In this document: positions 8,739-18,507 of the stretch, one piece after another
Layout: the number at the start of each line of letters is the position of its first letter
How positions within the stretch are numbered: the stretch's first letter is position 1
Made by a program: the position numbers and the translations under genes
Source of the DNA: Dyella nitratireducens
GTDB lineage: Bacteria; Pseudomonadota; Gammaproteobacteria; Xanthomonadales; Rhodanobacteraceae
Assembly (NCBI RefSeq): GCF_014642835.1
Contig: NZ_BMJA01000002.1
Coordinates: forward strand, 1,054,867 to 1,118,866
Direction of reading: 5' to 3'
DNA: 64,000 nucleotides
Notes under the pieces: model-generated
What the model saw: the letters and a program-made list of their open reading frames with translations, nothing else
Databases searched by the model: none
What the model was told of the DNA's origin: nothing

Positions 8739-11700
8739 ATGTACACGCTACATCGCAAGCACCCCTTGTCATTTGCCATATCGATGTCGTTGCTCGCCGT
8801 GGTGGCGACATCCGCCATGGCATCGCAACCGACGGGTGCTCAAGCGGATACCCAGGCGACACAAGCCGCGGCGTCTCAAAATACAACGGCGACGCCATCG
8901 CCCGATGCAAAGAAAACAACGGGAAAAGACACCAAGGCCGACAAGAACGCGACAACGCTGGCGGCTGTCAACGTCGTCGGCGTACGTGCCTCCCAGATGC
9001 GCGCGATCCAGGTGAAACGCGACGCGCCAAATATCCAGGACAGCATCACGGCGGAGAGCATCGGCCAATTACCCGACGTGACCATCACCGACGCGCTGCA
9101 GCGCGTGACCGGTGTGCAGATCGACCGCGATGCAGGTGTGGGTACCACGGTGGACGTGCGCGGCCTGCCCGAAGTCGGCACCATGTTGAACGGTGAATCG
9201 TTTATCACGGCGGACCAGATCGATTCGCAACAACCCGACTTCACCATGCTGCCCGCCACGCTGTTCCATAGCGTGGACGTCATCAAGTCGCCCACGGCCA
9301 GCACCACCGACGGCGGCATCAGCGGTGCGCTCGATCTGCATACGTATCGGCCCTGGGATTTGCCGAGTGGATTCACCTACAGCTATTCCGCTGATGGGGA
9401 GCGTGGCCGCACCAGCGCCCAAACAGGGCCGGAGGCAAATGGGCTTATCTCCTATAACGATCATGGCCGCTGGGGTTTGCTGGTTTCCGCCGATTATTCC
9501 GATACCACGCGAGTGAACTCGACCGAAGGCCTCGATCAATATGGCGTGGTGCTCAACGGTGAGAACGCGGCCAGTGCAGGCGGCTACAACGGTTTCCTGA
9601 CACCGTGGAATGGCGCGCCGATTCCTTCCAAGATCGTGCAGAACCCCGACGGCAGCGTCGATGTGAATGGTGACGGTAAATCCAACGGCGTGTTCATGGG
9701 CAGCCAGGACATCAGCTTGTACGACGTCACCACCGAACGTAAGCGCAAGTCCGGCAACGCTTCCTTCCAGGCCGATCTTGGCAGCGGACTCACCTTTACC
9801 AGCGATGTCTTCTACGCGCACCAGGCCGAATTCGATCGCAACGTCGGCATTCAATTCAATTCCACCAACTGGCAAGGCGCGACGTATGTGCCGTTGCAGT
9901 CGCGCAACACCGGCAGTTCCATCGCCGGTCAATACGGCACGCCGGAACCGGGTTGGAGCGGCTCGCAGCTGTACACCACCCAGGTCTACGAAAAGTGGCC
10001 GGGTGACGTGGAATCGTTCTCGCAGATCATGCGCAAGGAATCCTATGCGCAGAACTTCAATATGCAGTTGGATTTCGACAATGGCGGGCCGTTCACGGCA
10101 GGCGTGCGCGGTATCCGCGAAACGGCGCGTCAATCCCTCGTCGAGACCGACATCAACATTTCCGACTCCGATGGCGGCCTGTGGCCCAACGTGCTGATGC
10201 CCGGTGTCCCGGCCAACGCGGTGCCGTACGGCACCTTCATCTATCCCAGCCAACTCGGCGGAAACCGCGTTTTCAACGCCAACGGCACTCCTCAAAATAC
10301 GGTGCCGATCATCGCGAATTTCACCGGCCGCGACCTCACGGTCAGCATGCCCGGATCGCTCGCCAGCCAATTCGCCAACACCGACGGCTGGACGATGAAG
10401 ACGCTGGAATCCTCCGGTGACTACGATCGCTCGGTCGGGCTCAATGTGTTGCGCTTCGATGGGCATTACGATTTCGGTGACGGCATCAAGATCGATTTCG
10501 GTGCGCGCAACAGCATCCGCAGTGCCAACAACATCGGGTTCACCTTGGAGACCCCGGTGTACACCGGCATCGGCGCCAGCGACCCGAACGGTTGCCTGGT
10601 GCGTTACGTGGGTGCCGACGTGGTGCTCAATAGCGGTTCGTGTACGGCAGGCAATGCGCTGGGTTATTTCCGCGCCGGTCCCTTGTCGGCGCAGCAGTTG
10701 CCGAACACGCCGGCGCCGCTGGCCAATAACTGGAAGGAATACGCCAACCTGCTCGGATCGGGCATCACCTTCTGGGCCATCGATCCGCATGCGATGGACG
10801 ACCCAGAGAGCTACTGGAAGTCGCTCTATCCCGATACCACGCGGGTGGGCGAGCCAGGCACCACCTGGGCCGTGGGATTGAAAGAGACGTCGGGCTATGT
10901 GCAGGGCGATTTCGAGGGTCTTATCGGAAGCATGCCGTATAGCGGCAACGTCGGTGTACGCGTGATCAGCACCAACCTCGACGTCACTCAGCATTTGACC
11001 GGTGCGCCGGGTGCGTACGGCGACGAGCCGGCCGATGCCGGCACCCAGGTCACGCGGCACGATTACCGTGACATCCTGCCGGCACTCAACTTCGCGCTGG
11101 ATCTCACCGAGGATCTGAAGTTTCGCCTCGCCTATTCGAAGAACATGATGCCGCTCGACCTCAGTCAGTGGGGCGGCGGCCTGCAGCTGAACTACTCGCT
11201 GGTGGAAACCCCGCAAGGTCCGTTGTTCCGCGTATCGACCGGCACGTCGACCGGCAATCCGGACCTCAAGCCGTGGCGCTCCACGAACTTCGGTGCGTCG
11301 CTGGAGTACTACATCAACCCCACCAGCATGATCAGCCTTGCAGGGTTCCGCATCAACGTGGAGAGCTTCATCAAGACCGGCAGCGTCATCAATTGCACGC
11401 TGCCGGACGAGGATGGCGTCGTGCGCGATCACTGCATCACGATTACCGAGCCGGTGCAGGGTACCGGCAACAGCATCCAGGGTGCGGAGTTCGATTATCG
11501 CCAGGGATTCACCTTCCTGCCTGGCTTCCTGTCCAAGACTGGCGTCGAAATCAACGCCACCTATGCACCGAGCAACACGGGGGAAAGGGATTTGTCCGGG
11601 AGCAAGATTCCGTTCCAGGACAATTCGACGCAATCAGGGAATCTCATCCTGTGGTACCAGAATGATCGGTTCCAGGCGCGTATTGCGTACAACTATCGCT

Positions 11701-11939
11701 CGCGGCGCGCGGTGCAGGAAGATGTTGGCGGCATCACCGGCATGGAGATGTATGAGGCGCCGCAGAAATACCTCGATGCATCGGTGTCGTACAAGATCAA
11801 CAAATATGCGGAGGTGTTCGTGGATGGCACCAACCTTACCAACGAGTATCAGCATTATTACCTGGTATGGCCTGATCAGCCGGCGCACTCCAATTTCTCC
11901 GAGCGCATGTTCATGGTTGGGGTGCGGGGGCAGTGGTGA
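8739..11939 (+). CDS. TonB-dependent outer-membrane receptor
   Basis: 1066 residues with a signal peptide (FAISMSLLAVVATSAMA, cleaved near residue 29), a low-complexity Ala/Thr/Gln linker, a plug domain (SITAESIGQLPDVTITDALQ; GVQIDRDAGVGTTVDVRGLP) and a 22-strand beta barrel ending in the aromatic C-terminus VGVRGQW. The plug motifs match the Caulobacter-type TonB receptor group (TIGR01782-like), often used for oligosaccharide uptake in Xanthomonadales. ATG 8739 follows AAGAGGTAAG and starts the signal peptide. Followed by an APC permease and the GH2 gene, it probably imports the oligosaccharide that the GH2 enzyme degrades. Confidence 0.92.
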   Translation: MYTLHRKHPLSFAISMSLLAVVATSAMASQPTGAQADTQATQAAASQNTTATPSPDAKKTTGKDTKADKNATTLAAVNVVGVRASQMRAIQVKRDAPNIQDSITAESIGQLPDVTITDALQRVTGVQIDRDAGVGTTVDVRGLPEVGTMLNGESFITADQIDSQQPDFTMLPATLFHSVDVIKSPTASTTDGGISGALDLHTYRPWDLPSGFTYSYSADGERGRTSAQTGPEANGLISYNDHGRWGLLVSADYSDTTRVNSTEGLDQYGVVLNGENAASAGGYNGFLTPWNGAPIPSKIVQNPDGSVDVNGDGKSNGVFMGSQDISLYDVTTERKRKSGNASFQADLGSGLTFTSDVFYAHQAEFDRNVGIQFNSTNWQGATYVPLQSRNTGSSIAGQYGTPEPGWSGSQLYTTQVYEKWPGDVESFSQIMRKESYAQNFNMQLDFDNGGPFTAGVRGIRETARQSLVETDINISDSDGGLWPNVLMPGVPANAVPYGTFIYPSQLGGNRVFNANGTPQNTVPIIANFTGRDLTVSMPGSLASQFANTDGWTMKTLESSGDYDRSVGLNVLRFDGHYDFGDGIKIDFGARNSIRSANNIGFTLETPVYTGIGASDPNGCLVRYVGADVVLNSGSCTAGNALGYFRAGPLSAQQLPNTPAPLANNWKEYANLLGSGITFWAIDPHAMDDPESYWKSLYPDTTRVGEPGTTWAVGLKETSGYVQGDFEGLIGSMPYSGNVGVRVISTNLDVTQHLTGAPGAYGDEPADAGTQVTRHDYRDILPALNFALDLTEDLKFRLAYSKNMMPLDLSQWGGGLQLNYSLVETPQGPLFRVSTGTSTGNPDLKPWRSTNFGASLEYYINPTSMISLAGFRINVESFIKTGSVINCTLPDEDGVVRDHCITITEPVQGTGNSIQGAEFDYRQGFTFLPGFLSKTGVEINATYAPSNTGERDLSGSKIPFQDNSTQSGNLILWYQNDRFQARIAYNYRSRRAVQEDVGGITGMEMYEAPQKYLDASVSYKINKYAEVFVDGTNLTNEYQHYYLVWPDQPAHSNFSERMFMVGVRGQW

Positions 11940-11950
11940 TTCTCTTTGCC

Positions 11951-12068
11951 GTCATCCCTGCGAAAGCCGGGATCCAGTTCAAATACGTCGTGCGCAGCAC
12001 ACAAAACCCATTATGTAGTGTGCTGCGCACATCATTTTTTACTGGATTCCGGCCTTCGCCGGAATGAC
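11951..12068. repeat. Palindromic repeat, long-loop subfamily
   Basis: It begins 11 nt after the stop codon of the TonB receptor. The left arm is diverged (GTCATCCCTGCGAAAGCCGG), the right arm typical. The loop contains GTGCGCAGCACAC and its inverted partner GTGTGCTGCGCAC, so it can itself form a strong hairpin and may act as a transcription barrier between the receptor and the permease gene. Confidence 0.85.
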
Positions 12069-12144
12069 GGTGAGGTGGTTTTGAAAATCAATGCTAGCCA
12101 TTCGGCGGCTTATCCCAACCGCATCCAACAACACCAAGGCTGAC

Positions 12145-13533
12145 ATGCACGGTCCCCAAACCACACGCGCCACCCGCGACGGCCATTTCCACCGCTCTAT
12201 CGGCTTGTTCTCGGGAACGGCGATCAACATGACCCAGATGTGCGGCATCGGGCCGTTCATCACCATCCCGATCATGGTTGCCACCATGGGCGGCCCGCAG
12301 GCCGTGATTGGGTGGATCGCCGGTGCCATTCTCGCGGTGGCTGACGGCATGGTCTGGGCAGAACTGGGCGCCGCCATGCCAGGCTCCGGCGGCACGTACG
12401 TCTACCTTCGCGAAGCCTTCCAATACCGCACCGGCAAGCTGATGCCGTTCCTGTTTATCTGGACGGTGCTGCTGACGATCCCATTGCTGATGTCGACCGG
12501 CATCATCGGCATGGTCGAGTACCTGGAGTTCTTCTTCCCGCATTTGGGCTGGTGGCCGGTGCACCTCGTCAGCCTGGCATCGACTGCGCTGGTCACCGTG
12601 CTGCTGTACCGGCGCATCGAATCGATCCGCGCGATCACCATCGCGCTATGGGTGATCATGCTGTTGTCGGCTGTCGGCGTTTCGGCGGCGGGCTTCTCGG
12701 ATTTTCATTCAAGCTTCGCATTCGCCTATCCGGCCGGCATGTTCGGCGGCCACTTCTTCGTGGGCCTTGGTGCGGGGCTCATCATCGGCATCTACGACTA
12801 TCTCGGCTATTTCACCACCGCCTACATGGGCGACGAGCTGCGCAACCCGGGCCGGACCATGCCCGGCTCCATCATCATCTCGGTGATCGCGATGATGTTC
12901 GTATACCTCATTCTCAATATCAGCGTGCTCGGCGTAGCGCCGTGGCAGGAAATCGCCCAAAGCCAGTCCGTGGCGTCGCTGGTGGTGGAGCGCAGCTGGG
13001 GGCATGTGGCTGCGTCGGTCATGACGATCCTTATCATCGTCACGGCATTCGCCTCGGTGTTCGCCGGCCTGCTGGGCGGCTCGCGCGTACCGTTTCAAGC
13101 GGCGCACGAAAAGGTGTTCTTGTCGGTATTCGGCAAGCTGCATGCAAAGCATGGTTTTCCGCACGTGGCCCTGCTCACGATGGGTGTCGTAACAGCTATC
13201 GGTACGTTCTTCGATTTGACCGACGTCATCAACATGCTGCTGGCTGCGACCATCATCGTGCAGTCCATCGCGCAGATCGCCGCACTGATGGTATTGCGCA
13301 AGCGGCAACCGACGCTCAGCCGGCCATACAAGCAATGGCTGTATCCGGTGCCGTGCGTGATTGCGCTGCTGGGCTGGATCTATGTGTACGTATCGGCATC
13401 CACGTTGTCGCTCATTTTGTCCGGTGCGTGGATCGTCATCGGCCTTGTGGTATTCGCGATCTGGGCGAGGGTCAATCGATCCTGGCCGTTCGCATCCGTG
13501 GAAGTGCGCGAAGCTTATCTTGGGAGCGATTGA
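12145..13533 (+). CDS. APC-family amino acid/amine permease
   Basis: 462 residues with about 12 hydrophobic segments. The first helix contains SIGLFSGTAINMTQMCGIGPF, the unwound-helix signature region of the amino acid-polyamine-organocation superfamily, and segment 6 carries GAGLIIGIYDYLGYFTTAYMG. It imports amino acids or amino-sugar-like amines across the inner membrane by proton symport. I start at ATG 12145 (weak AAGG upstream); an in-frame ATG at 12091 would add 18 residues. It lies between the TonB receptor and the exo-glucosaminidase-like enzyme, so a role in taking up a breakdown product is plausible but not shown. Confidence 0.85.
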   Translation: MHGPQTTRATRDGHFHRSIGLFSGTAINMTQMCGIGPFITIPIMVATMGGPQAVIGWIAGAILAVADGMVWAELGAAMPGSGGTYVYLREAFQYRTGKLMPFLFIWTVLLTIPLLMSTGIIGMVEYLEFFFPHLGWWPVHLVSLASTALVTVLLYRRIESIRAITIALWVIMLLSAVGVSAAGFSDFHSSFAFAYPAGMFGGHFFVGLGAGLIIGIYDYLGYFTTAYMGDELRNPGRTMPGSIIISVIAMMFVYLILNISVLGVAPWQEIAQSQSVASLVVERSWGHVAASVMTILIIVTAFASVFAGLLGGSRVPFQAAHEKVFLSVFGKLHAKHGFPHVALLTMGVVTAIGTFFDLTDVINMLLAATIIVQSIAQIAALMVLRKRQPTLSRPYKQWLYPVPCVIALLGWIYVYVSASTLSLILSGAWIVIGLVVFAIWARVNRSWPFASVEVREAYLGSD

Positions 13534-13613
13534 CGCCATGCGAATTCTGGCCAAATCTGAGTGGCGCTCATTTGGGCTCCCTTGGACACGAGCAGTTAGG
13601 AGCTCGCTCCGTC

Positions 13614-13681
13614 GTCATTCCGGCGAAGGCCGGAATCCATGCTTCGTACTTGCCATGGATTCCGGCCTTCGCCGGAATGAC
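13614..13681. repeat. Palindromic repeat, short-loop form
   Basis: A perfect pair of GTCATTCCGGCGAAGGCCGG arms with the short loop CATGCTTCGTACTTGCCATGG, the same loop as at 6310-6377. It lies between the permease and the GH2 gene. Spurious reading frames through it encode the recurrent peptide MDSGLRRNDG. Confidence 0.9.
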
Positions 13682-13771
13682 GGCAAGGTACCCAAAGACG
13701 TTTCCGCTAGGCGGATAGCTACCCATTCCATTGGAGAAAAGAGCTCAAGCAAGCACCATTCGGCCAAACGC

Positions 13772-16480
13772 ATGTTCTTGACGATGATGGCCATGGCGGT
13801 ATCGGCGATCATGTCGCTTGCTCACGCCGACGCCACCTACACGTCGACGCAGATACACAGCGGTGCCGGCGCCACCACCGCCATAACCCATTGGCAAATC
13901 CAATCCACCGACAAAGCGCAACAAGGCGGCGCCGAGATTTCCACCGCGGGCTTTTCCACCGACGGTTGGTACCCGGTAAGCAGCCGCGCAACGGTGATGG
14001 CGGGGCTGCTCGATAACGGCGTGTACAAAGATGATGTGTTCTACAGCGACAACCTGCAGGCCGTGCAGGTACCCGATGCCAGCGGCAATCTGTTCGTCAA
14101 TCCCTGGTGGTATCGCACCGAGTTCACGCTTGCCGAAGGTGCACGAGGGCTGCACACGTTGTTGCGCACCAACGGCATGATTGCAAGCGCCGATGTATGG
14201 GTGAACGGGCATCTGGTCGCCGACCACGCAAACGTCGCCGGTGCCTACCCGGTGCACGAATTCGACGTGACGCAGTGGGTGCACGCCGGCAGCAATATCG
14301 TTGCGTTGCGCGTGCATCCCGGCGATCCAAGAAGAAGCCTTTCGATGGGCTGGGTCGACTGGAACCCGACGCCACCCGACAACAACATGGGGCCATGGCG
14401 CGGTGTGGATATCGTGCAGACGGGGCCGGTCCAACTGCGTTTTCCGCAGGTGACGCCGACGCTATCGCTGCCTGATCTCGCGCACGCGGCATTGACCGTG
14501 AAGGTGGAGGCGCGGAACCTTGATGCGGTGGCGCACGAGGCAACGATCACGGGCGAAGTGGCTGGGGTTTCGTTACGGCAGACCATCCACCTTGCACCCG
14601 GACAAACGCAGATCGTGTCGTTTTCACCCAAGACCGATCCAGGCCTCGACCTCAGCCATCCGAAGATCTGGTGGCCGATCGGCATGGGGGCGCATCCGCT
14701 GTATTCGCTGCAAATGTCCGCCGCGGTCGATGGCGCAACCTCCGACAAGGCGAGCGCGACGTTCGGCATACGCAGTGTCAGTTCCAAGTTGACCAAGCAG
14801 GGATATCGCCAGTTCTTCGTCAACGGCAAGCCGATCCTGATTCGCGGCGGCGGCTGGGCGCCGGACATGTTCCTGCGTGACGATCCCAAGCGCATGGAGG
14901 CCGAGTTCAGCTACGTCCGCAACCTCGGGCTCAACACCATCCGCAGCGAAGGCAAGCTGGAAAACGAGCGCTTCTACGAGCTGGCCGATCGTGACGGCAT
15001 CATGATCCTGGCCGGCTGGGAGTGTTGCGACAAATGGGAATCGGCAGCCAAAACGGGTGGTTCGCCGTGGGACGCTGCGGATGACAAGGTGGCTGAAGAC
15101 TCGATGGTCAGCGAAGCGCGCCTGCTGAGGAATCACCCATCGGTGATCGGGTTTCTGATCGGCAGTGACAACGCACCGCCGCCGGCCATTGCGAAGATGT
15201 ATGTCGACACCTTGCATGCCGAAGACTGGCCGACACCGATCGTCGCCGCGGCATCGGATCAGGGCACAGCCGAAACCGGCCCCTCCGGCATGAAGATGGC
15301 CGGACCCTATGCATGGATTCCTCCGGCGTACTGGTACGCCGACAAGCTGGGCGGCGCGTTCGGTTTCGATTCCGAAGTCAGCGCGGGTGCCGACATCCCA
15401 CGGTTGGAAGACGTGATCCGCATGCTTTCGCCGCAGGAGCAGGAGGCGCTGTGGAAGTACCCGCAAGCGCGGCAGTACCACGCCTCCGCCGCCTGGTCGC
15501 CATTTGCGCGTATCGAGGATTTCGACACGGCGCTGGCCGCGCGCTATGGCGCGCCCAAGAATCTTGCGGACTACGTCGCCAAGGCGCAGCTCGAAAACTA
15601 CGACAACGTTCGCGCACAGTTCGAGGCATTCAACGCGCATATGGACGCGGCCAAACCCTCGACCGGTGTGATTTATTGGATGCTCAACAACGCGTGGCCG
15701 TCGCTGCACTGGCATCTGTACGACTACTTTCTTAATCCGGCGGGCGCCTACTTCGGCGCCAAAAAGGCCAACGAGCCGGTGCACATCCAATTCGCCTACG
15801 ACACGCGCGAGATCATGCTGGTCAACCAAACACTCACCAGCGAGCACGGCTTGCAGGTGAGCATCCGCGTGCGCAACCTGGACGGCAGCGTGGCATACCA
15901 GCAACGCCTGCAGCACATCGATCTTGACGGCAATCGCACGACACAGTTGGCGACGCTGCCCGCGCTCACCGGCTTGTCGCGCACGTATTTCATCGAACTT
16001 GAACTGACGTCCGCCGACAGCAAGCCGGTCAGCCGCAACGTGTATTGGCTCTCCACCCAAGCCGACCAGCTCGATTGGGCCCATTCGAACTGGTATCTCA
16101 CGCCAGTGACGCAATACGCAGACCTGACGGCGTTGCAATCCTTGCCGGCCACGGCGAGCGAGGTTCGAGCGACGGTGCTGCAGGAGGGGGCAGAGAACAT
16201 GGTAACCGTCACGCTGACGGTACCCGCATCGTCCAAGGCCATGGCGCTGTTCCAGCACGTCTCGGTCAAGCGCGCCGACGGCAAGCTCGCGCTGCCCATC
16301 GTATGGAGCGACAATGACGTGACGCTGTGGCCGGGCGAATCGATTACCCTGGTCGCGCATTATGCGGAAGAGGGAATGGGGACGCCGGTCATCGAAGTGA
16401 GTGGATGGAACGTTCCAACCCGGAGCGTACCGGCGACAGTCGAGCGCCAGCCGGACGCTTCACAGACAGCGAAGCATTGA
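13772..16480 (+). CDS. Glycoside hydrolase family 2, exo-beta-D-glucosaminidase-like
   Basis: 902 residues, secreted (hydrophobic MMAMAVSAIMSLAHADA). Order: jelly-roll sugar-binding domain (about 60-230), immunoglobulin-like domain (about 230-360), TIM barrel from about 360 (GKPILIRGGGWAPDMFLRDD), and C-terminal beta domains. F-L-I-G-S-D-N-A-P places D466 where the acid/base of exo-beta-D-glucosaminidase (CsxA type, EC 3.2.1.165) lies, and F-D-S-E-V-S-A-G places E535 as the nucleophile; ordinary GH2 enzymes have an N-E pair at the first site. It would release glucosamine from chitosan oligomers. The start is uncertain: ATG 13772 has no good ribosome site and an n-region without positive charge, though KHHSAKR lies directly upstream in frame. 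Confidence 0.85.
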   Translation: MFLTMMAMAVSAIMSLAHADATYTSTQIHSGAGATTAITHWQIQSTDKAQQGGAEISTAGFSTDGWYPVSSRATVMAGLLDNGVYKDDVFYSDNLQAVQVPDASGNLFVNPWWYRTEFTLAEGARGLHTLLRTNGMIASADVWVNGHLVADHANVAGAYPVHEFDVTQWVHAGSNIVALRVHPGDPRRSLSMGWVDWNPTPPDNNMGPWRGVDIVQTGPVQLRFPQVTPTLSLPDLAHAALTVKVEARNLDAVAHEATITGEVAGVSLRQTIHLAPGQTQIVSFSPKTDPGLDLSHPKIWWPIGMGAHPLYSLQMSAAVDGATSDKASATFGIRSVSSKLTKQGYRQFFVNGKPILIRGGGWAPDMFLRDDPKRMEAEFSYVRNLGLNTIRSEGKLENERFYELADRDGIMILAGWECCDKWESAAKTGGSPWDAADDKVAEDSMVSEARLLRNHPSVIGFLIGSDNAPPPAIAKMYVDTLHAEDWPTPIVAAASDQGTAETGPSGMKMAGPYAWIPPAYWYADKLGGAFGFDSEVSAGADIPRLEDVIRMLSPQEQEALWKYPQARQYHASAAWSPFARIEDFDTALAARYGAPKNLADYVAKAQLENYDNVRAQFEAFNAHMDAAKPSTGVIYWMLNNAWPSLHWHLYDYFLNPAGAYFGAKKANEPVHIQFAYDTREIMLVNQTLTSEHGLQVSIRVRNLDGSVAYQQRLQHIDLDGNRTTQLATLPALTGLSRTYFIELELTSADSKPVSRNVYWLSTQADQLDWAHSNWYLTPVTQYADLTALQSLPATASEVRATVLQEGAENMVTVTLTVPASSKAMALFQHVSVKRADGKLALPIVWSDNDVTLWPGESITLVAHYAEEGMGTPVIEVSGWNVPTRSVPATVERQPDASQTAKH

Positions 16481-16511
16481 ATCGGGACTCATTGAATCAG
16501 GCCAGACTTGC

Positions 16512-17525
16512 ATGACGCGTGTGACCATGAGCGACGTCGCCCGCATGGTGGGGACATCGAAAAAGACCATTTCGCGGGTGCTCAACAACGATCCGAACGT
16601 GAGCGAGTCCTTGCGCCAGCGCGTGCAGTCCGCTGTCGAGGCGCTCAACTACCGGCCGCTCACTTCGGCGCGCAGCCTGGCGAGCAATCGCTCCTTCATG
16701 ATCGGCTTGTTGTACGACAACCGTTCGCCCAGCTACATCATGGAAGTACAGGCCGGCGTGCTGGAAGCGTGCGAGGCGCAGCACTACAGCATGATGGTGC
16801 AGCCACTGGTTTCGGCAGCAGCCGATTTCGTCGAACGGGTCGAGGACATTCTCACGCGGCATCAGCCCGACGGGCTGATCCTCACACCGCCGATCACCGA
16901 CCACCCCCCATTGCTGGATTGCCTGCACGAGAACGGCGTGCCGTTCGCCTCGATCGCACCACGCCAACCCGAGAACTGCATTGGCGTCATGCTGCGCGAG
17001 CGCGAAGCGGCCGCGGCGATGGTGGATCACCTGGTGTCGCTTGGCCACCGCCGTATCGCACACATTCTCGGTGACCCGGAGCACGGTGCCGGCATCTGGC
17101 GCCTGGCGGGTTATCGCGATGGCCTTGAACGCGCCGGGCTGAAAGAAGACCCCGCGTACATGGTGCAAGGCCGGTTTTCCTTCGAGTCGGGTGTGGAGGC
17201 CATGCGACAGTTGCTGGCATTGCCGCATCGACCCACCGCTGTTTTTGCGGGCGACGATGACATGGCGGTCGGCGCGATCTGGGCTGCCGCGGAAGCGGGT
17301 GTATCGATCCCCCGCGACATGTCCATCTGCGGCTTTGACGACACGACCATGGCGACACAAGTGTGGCCACCGCTCACTACCATCCATCAGCCGGTGCGCG
17401 AGATGGGCCGTCGTGCCACGCAGGAATTGTTGCTTCGCGTGCTGAACAAGGGAGAGCCCAGGATGGTCGAGGTCGACTACAACATGTGCATCCGCGCTTC
17501 CACGGCGCCACCGTCACAGCGCTGA
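16512..17525 (+). CDS. LacI-family transcriptional regulator
   Basis: 337 residues: an N-terminal LacI HTH (VTMSDVARMVGTSKKTISRV, hinge region LNYRPLTSARSLASNRS) and a periplasmic-binding-protein-like sensor domain (TVFAGDDDMAVGAIWAAAE, then SICGFDDTTMA). It lies 31 nt after the GH2 gene in the same direction, so it is probably co-transcribed and represses this glycan locus until the sugar is present. A LacI protein of this kind is also the best type of candidate to bind the ATCGAT-centred palindromes found elsewhere in the window, but no such site was seen directly upstream of its own cluster. Confidence 0.9.
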   Translation: MTRVTMSDVARMVGTSKKTISRVLNNDPNVSESLRQRVQSAVEALNYRPLTSARSLASNRSFMIGLLYDNRSPSYIMEVQAGVLEACEAQHYSMMVQPLVSAAADFVERVEDILTRHQPDGLILTPPITDHPPLLDCLHENGVPFASIAPRQPENCIGVMLREREAAAAMVDHLVSLGHRRIAHILGDPEHGAGIWRLAGYRDGLERAGLKEDPAYMVQGRFSFESGVEAMRQLLALPHRPTAVFAGDDDMAVGAIWAAAEAGVSIPRDMSICGFDDTTMATQVWPPLTTIHQPVREMGRRATQELLLRVLNKGEPRMVEVDYNMCIRASTAPPSQR

Positions 17526-17572
17526 TCGCATACCATCCGGCAGACGTTATCGAATCAGAGGAGACTGCCCGC

Positions 17573-18418
17573 ATGCCAGCCGTACCCGAAGCCGCAAAGC
17601 TCGCCCGCAAGTTCCACTTCATTTCAGGGCTGCCACGCTCGGGCACGACGCTCCTGGCCGCCATCCTCAACCAGAACCCGCGTTTCCGTGCCGGCATGAC
17701 CAGCCCGCTTGCCGACATCATGGGCGCGGTGATGGCAGAGGCGAGCAGCAAAAACGATTTTTCGTTCGACGTCTCCGATGAGCAGCGCGTTGCCATGCTG
17801 CGTGGTCTCGTCGAGAACTTCTACGAAGGCTATGGCGACGCCAGCCTCGTGTTCGACACCAGCCGGCTATGGTGCAGCCGCATGCAACTGCTCGATACGT
17901 TGTTTCCGCAAGCGAAGGTCATCGCCTGCGTACGCCAATTATCCTGGGTGCTGGATAGCATGGAGCGGCTGGTGCGCAAGCAGCCGGTCAGCGTGAGCAA
18001 GGTATTCCGCTTCGACACCAACACCACGGTGTACTCGCGTATCGAGGCACTAACCGACCCGCGCGGCATGGTCGGCTTCGCCTTCCAGGCCACCAAGGAT
18101 GCGTTCTACGGCCAATACGCCCCGGGCCACTTAATGCTGCTGACCTACGAAACCTTGGTGCGCAATCCGGCAGCCGCCATGCGCGCGGTCTACCAATTCA
18201 TCGGCGAACCCTGGTTCGAACACGACTTCGATCACATCGCCTATAACGCCGACGAATTCGATGCCCGCGTCGGCATGCCCGGCCTGCACACCGTACGGCC
18301 AAAAGTCGAGCCGGTTGAGCGCGTCTCCATCCTGCCGCGTGAAATCTTCGGTCGCTTCGTCAACGAATCGTTCTGGATGGATCCGAAGAACAATATTAGC
18401 CAGGTGCCGATTGTGTAA
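17573..18418 (+). CDS. Sulfotransferase
   Basis: A 281-residue PAPS-dependent sulfotransferase-fold protein. F-H-F-I-S-G-L-P-R-S-G-T-T at about residues 12-25 is the 5'-phosphosulfate-binding loop, and VIACVRQLSWVLDSMERL corresponds to the 3'-phosphate-binding region. It would transfer sulfate to a hydroxyl or amine of a small molecule, peptide or glycan in the cytoplasm. AGAGGAG precedes ATG 17573. It is the last gene of the receptor/permease/GH2/LacI run, which links sulfation to glycan use; a second, TPR-linked sulfotransferase lies beside another TonB receptor at 56186. Confidence 0.85.
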   Translation: MPAVPEAAKLARKFHFISGLPRSGTTLLAAILNQNPRFRAGMTSPLADIMGAVMAEASSKNDFSFDVSDEQRVAMLRGLVENFYEGYGDASLVFDTSRLWCSRMQLLDTLFPQAKVIACVRQLSWVLDSMERLVRKQPVSVSKVFRFDTNTTVYSRIEALTDPRGMVGFAFQATKDAFYGQYAPGHLMLLTYETLVRNPAAAMRAVYQFIGEPWFEHDFDHIAYNADEFDARVGMPGLHTVRPKVEPVERVSILPREIFGRFVNESFWMDPKNNISQVPIV

Positions 18419-18507
18419 GCCTGGCTACAACGTCACCGGCCAATGGTATATTTTTAAGTTCGGAATGCCGCATGGGGCATTTCAATTTAAATTCAACAGG
18501 GGGCACT

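Noticed and set aside
9069-11633. An 854-codon open frame on the minus strand
   Set aside because: It is the complement of the TonB receptor gene in high-GC DNA. It lacks a ribosome site and any recognisable domain, and the plus-strand product has a signal peptide, plug and barrel.
13614-13681. Short peptides such as MDSGLRRNDG in several frames
   Set aside because: They are translations of the GTCATTCC palindrome arms and recur wherever the repeat occurs, so they are not genes.
12552-13718. A 388-codon plus-strand frame overlapping the APC permease
   Set aside because: Out-of-frame shadow of the permease that ends in repeat sequence; the permease frame has a regular membrane-segment pattern.
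14624-16360. A 578-codon minus-strand frame
   Set aside because: Antisense shadow of the GH2 exo-glucosaminidase-like gene; no domain seen and wrong codon-position bias.
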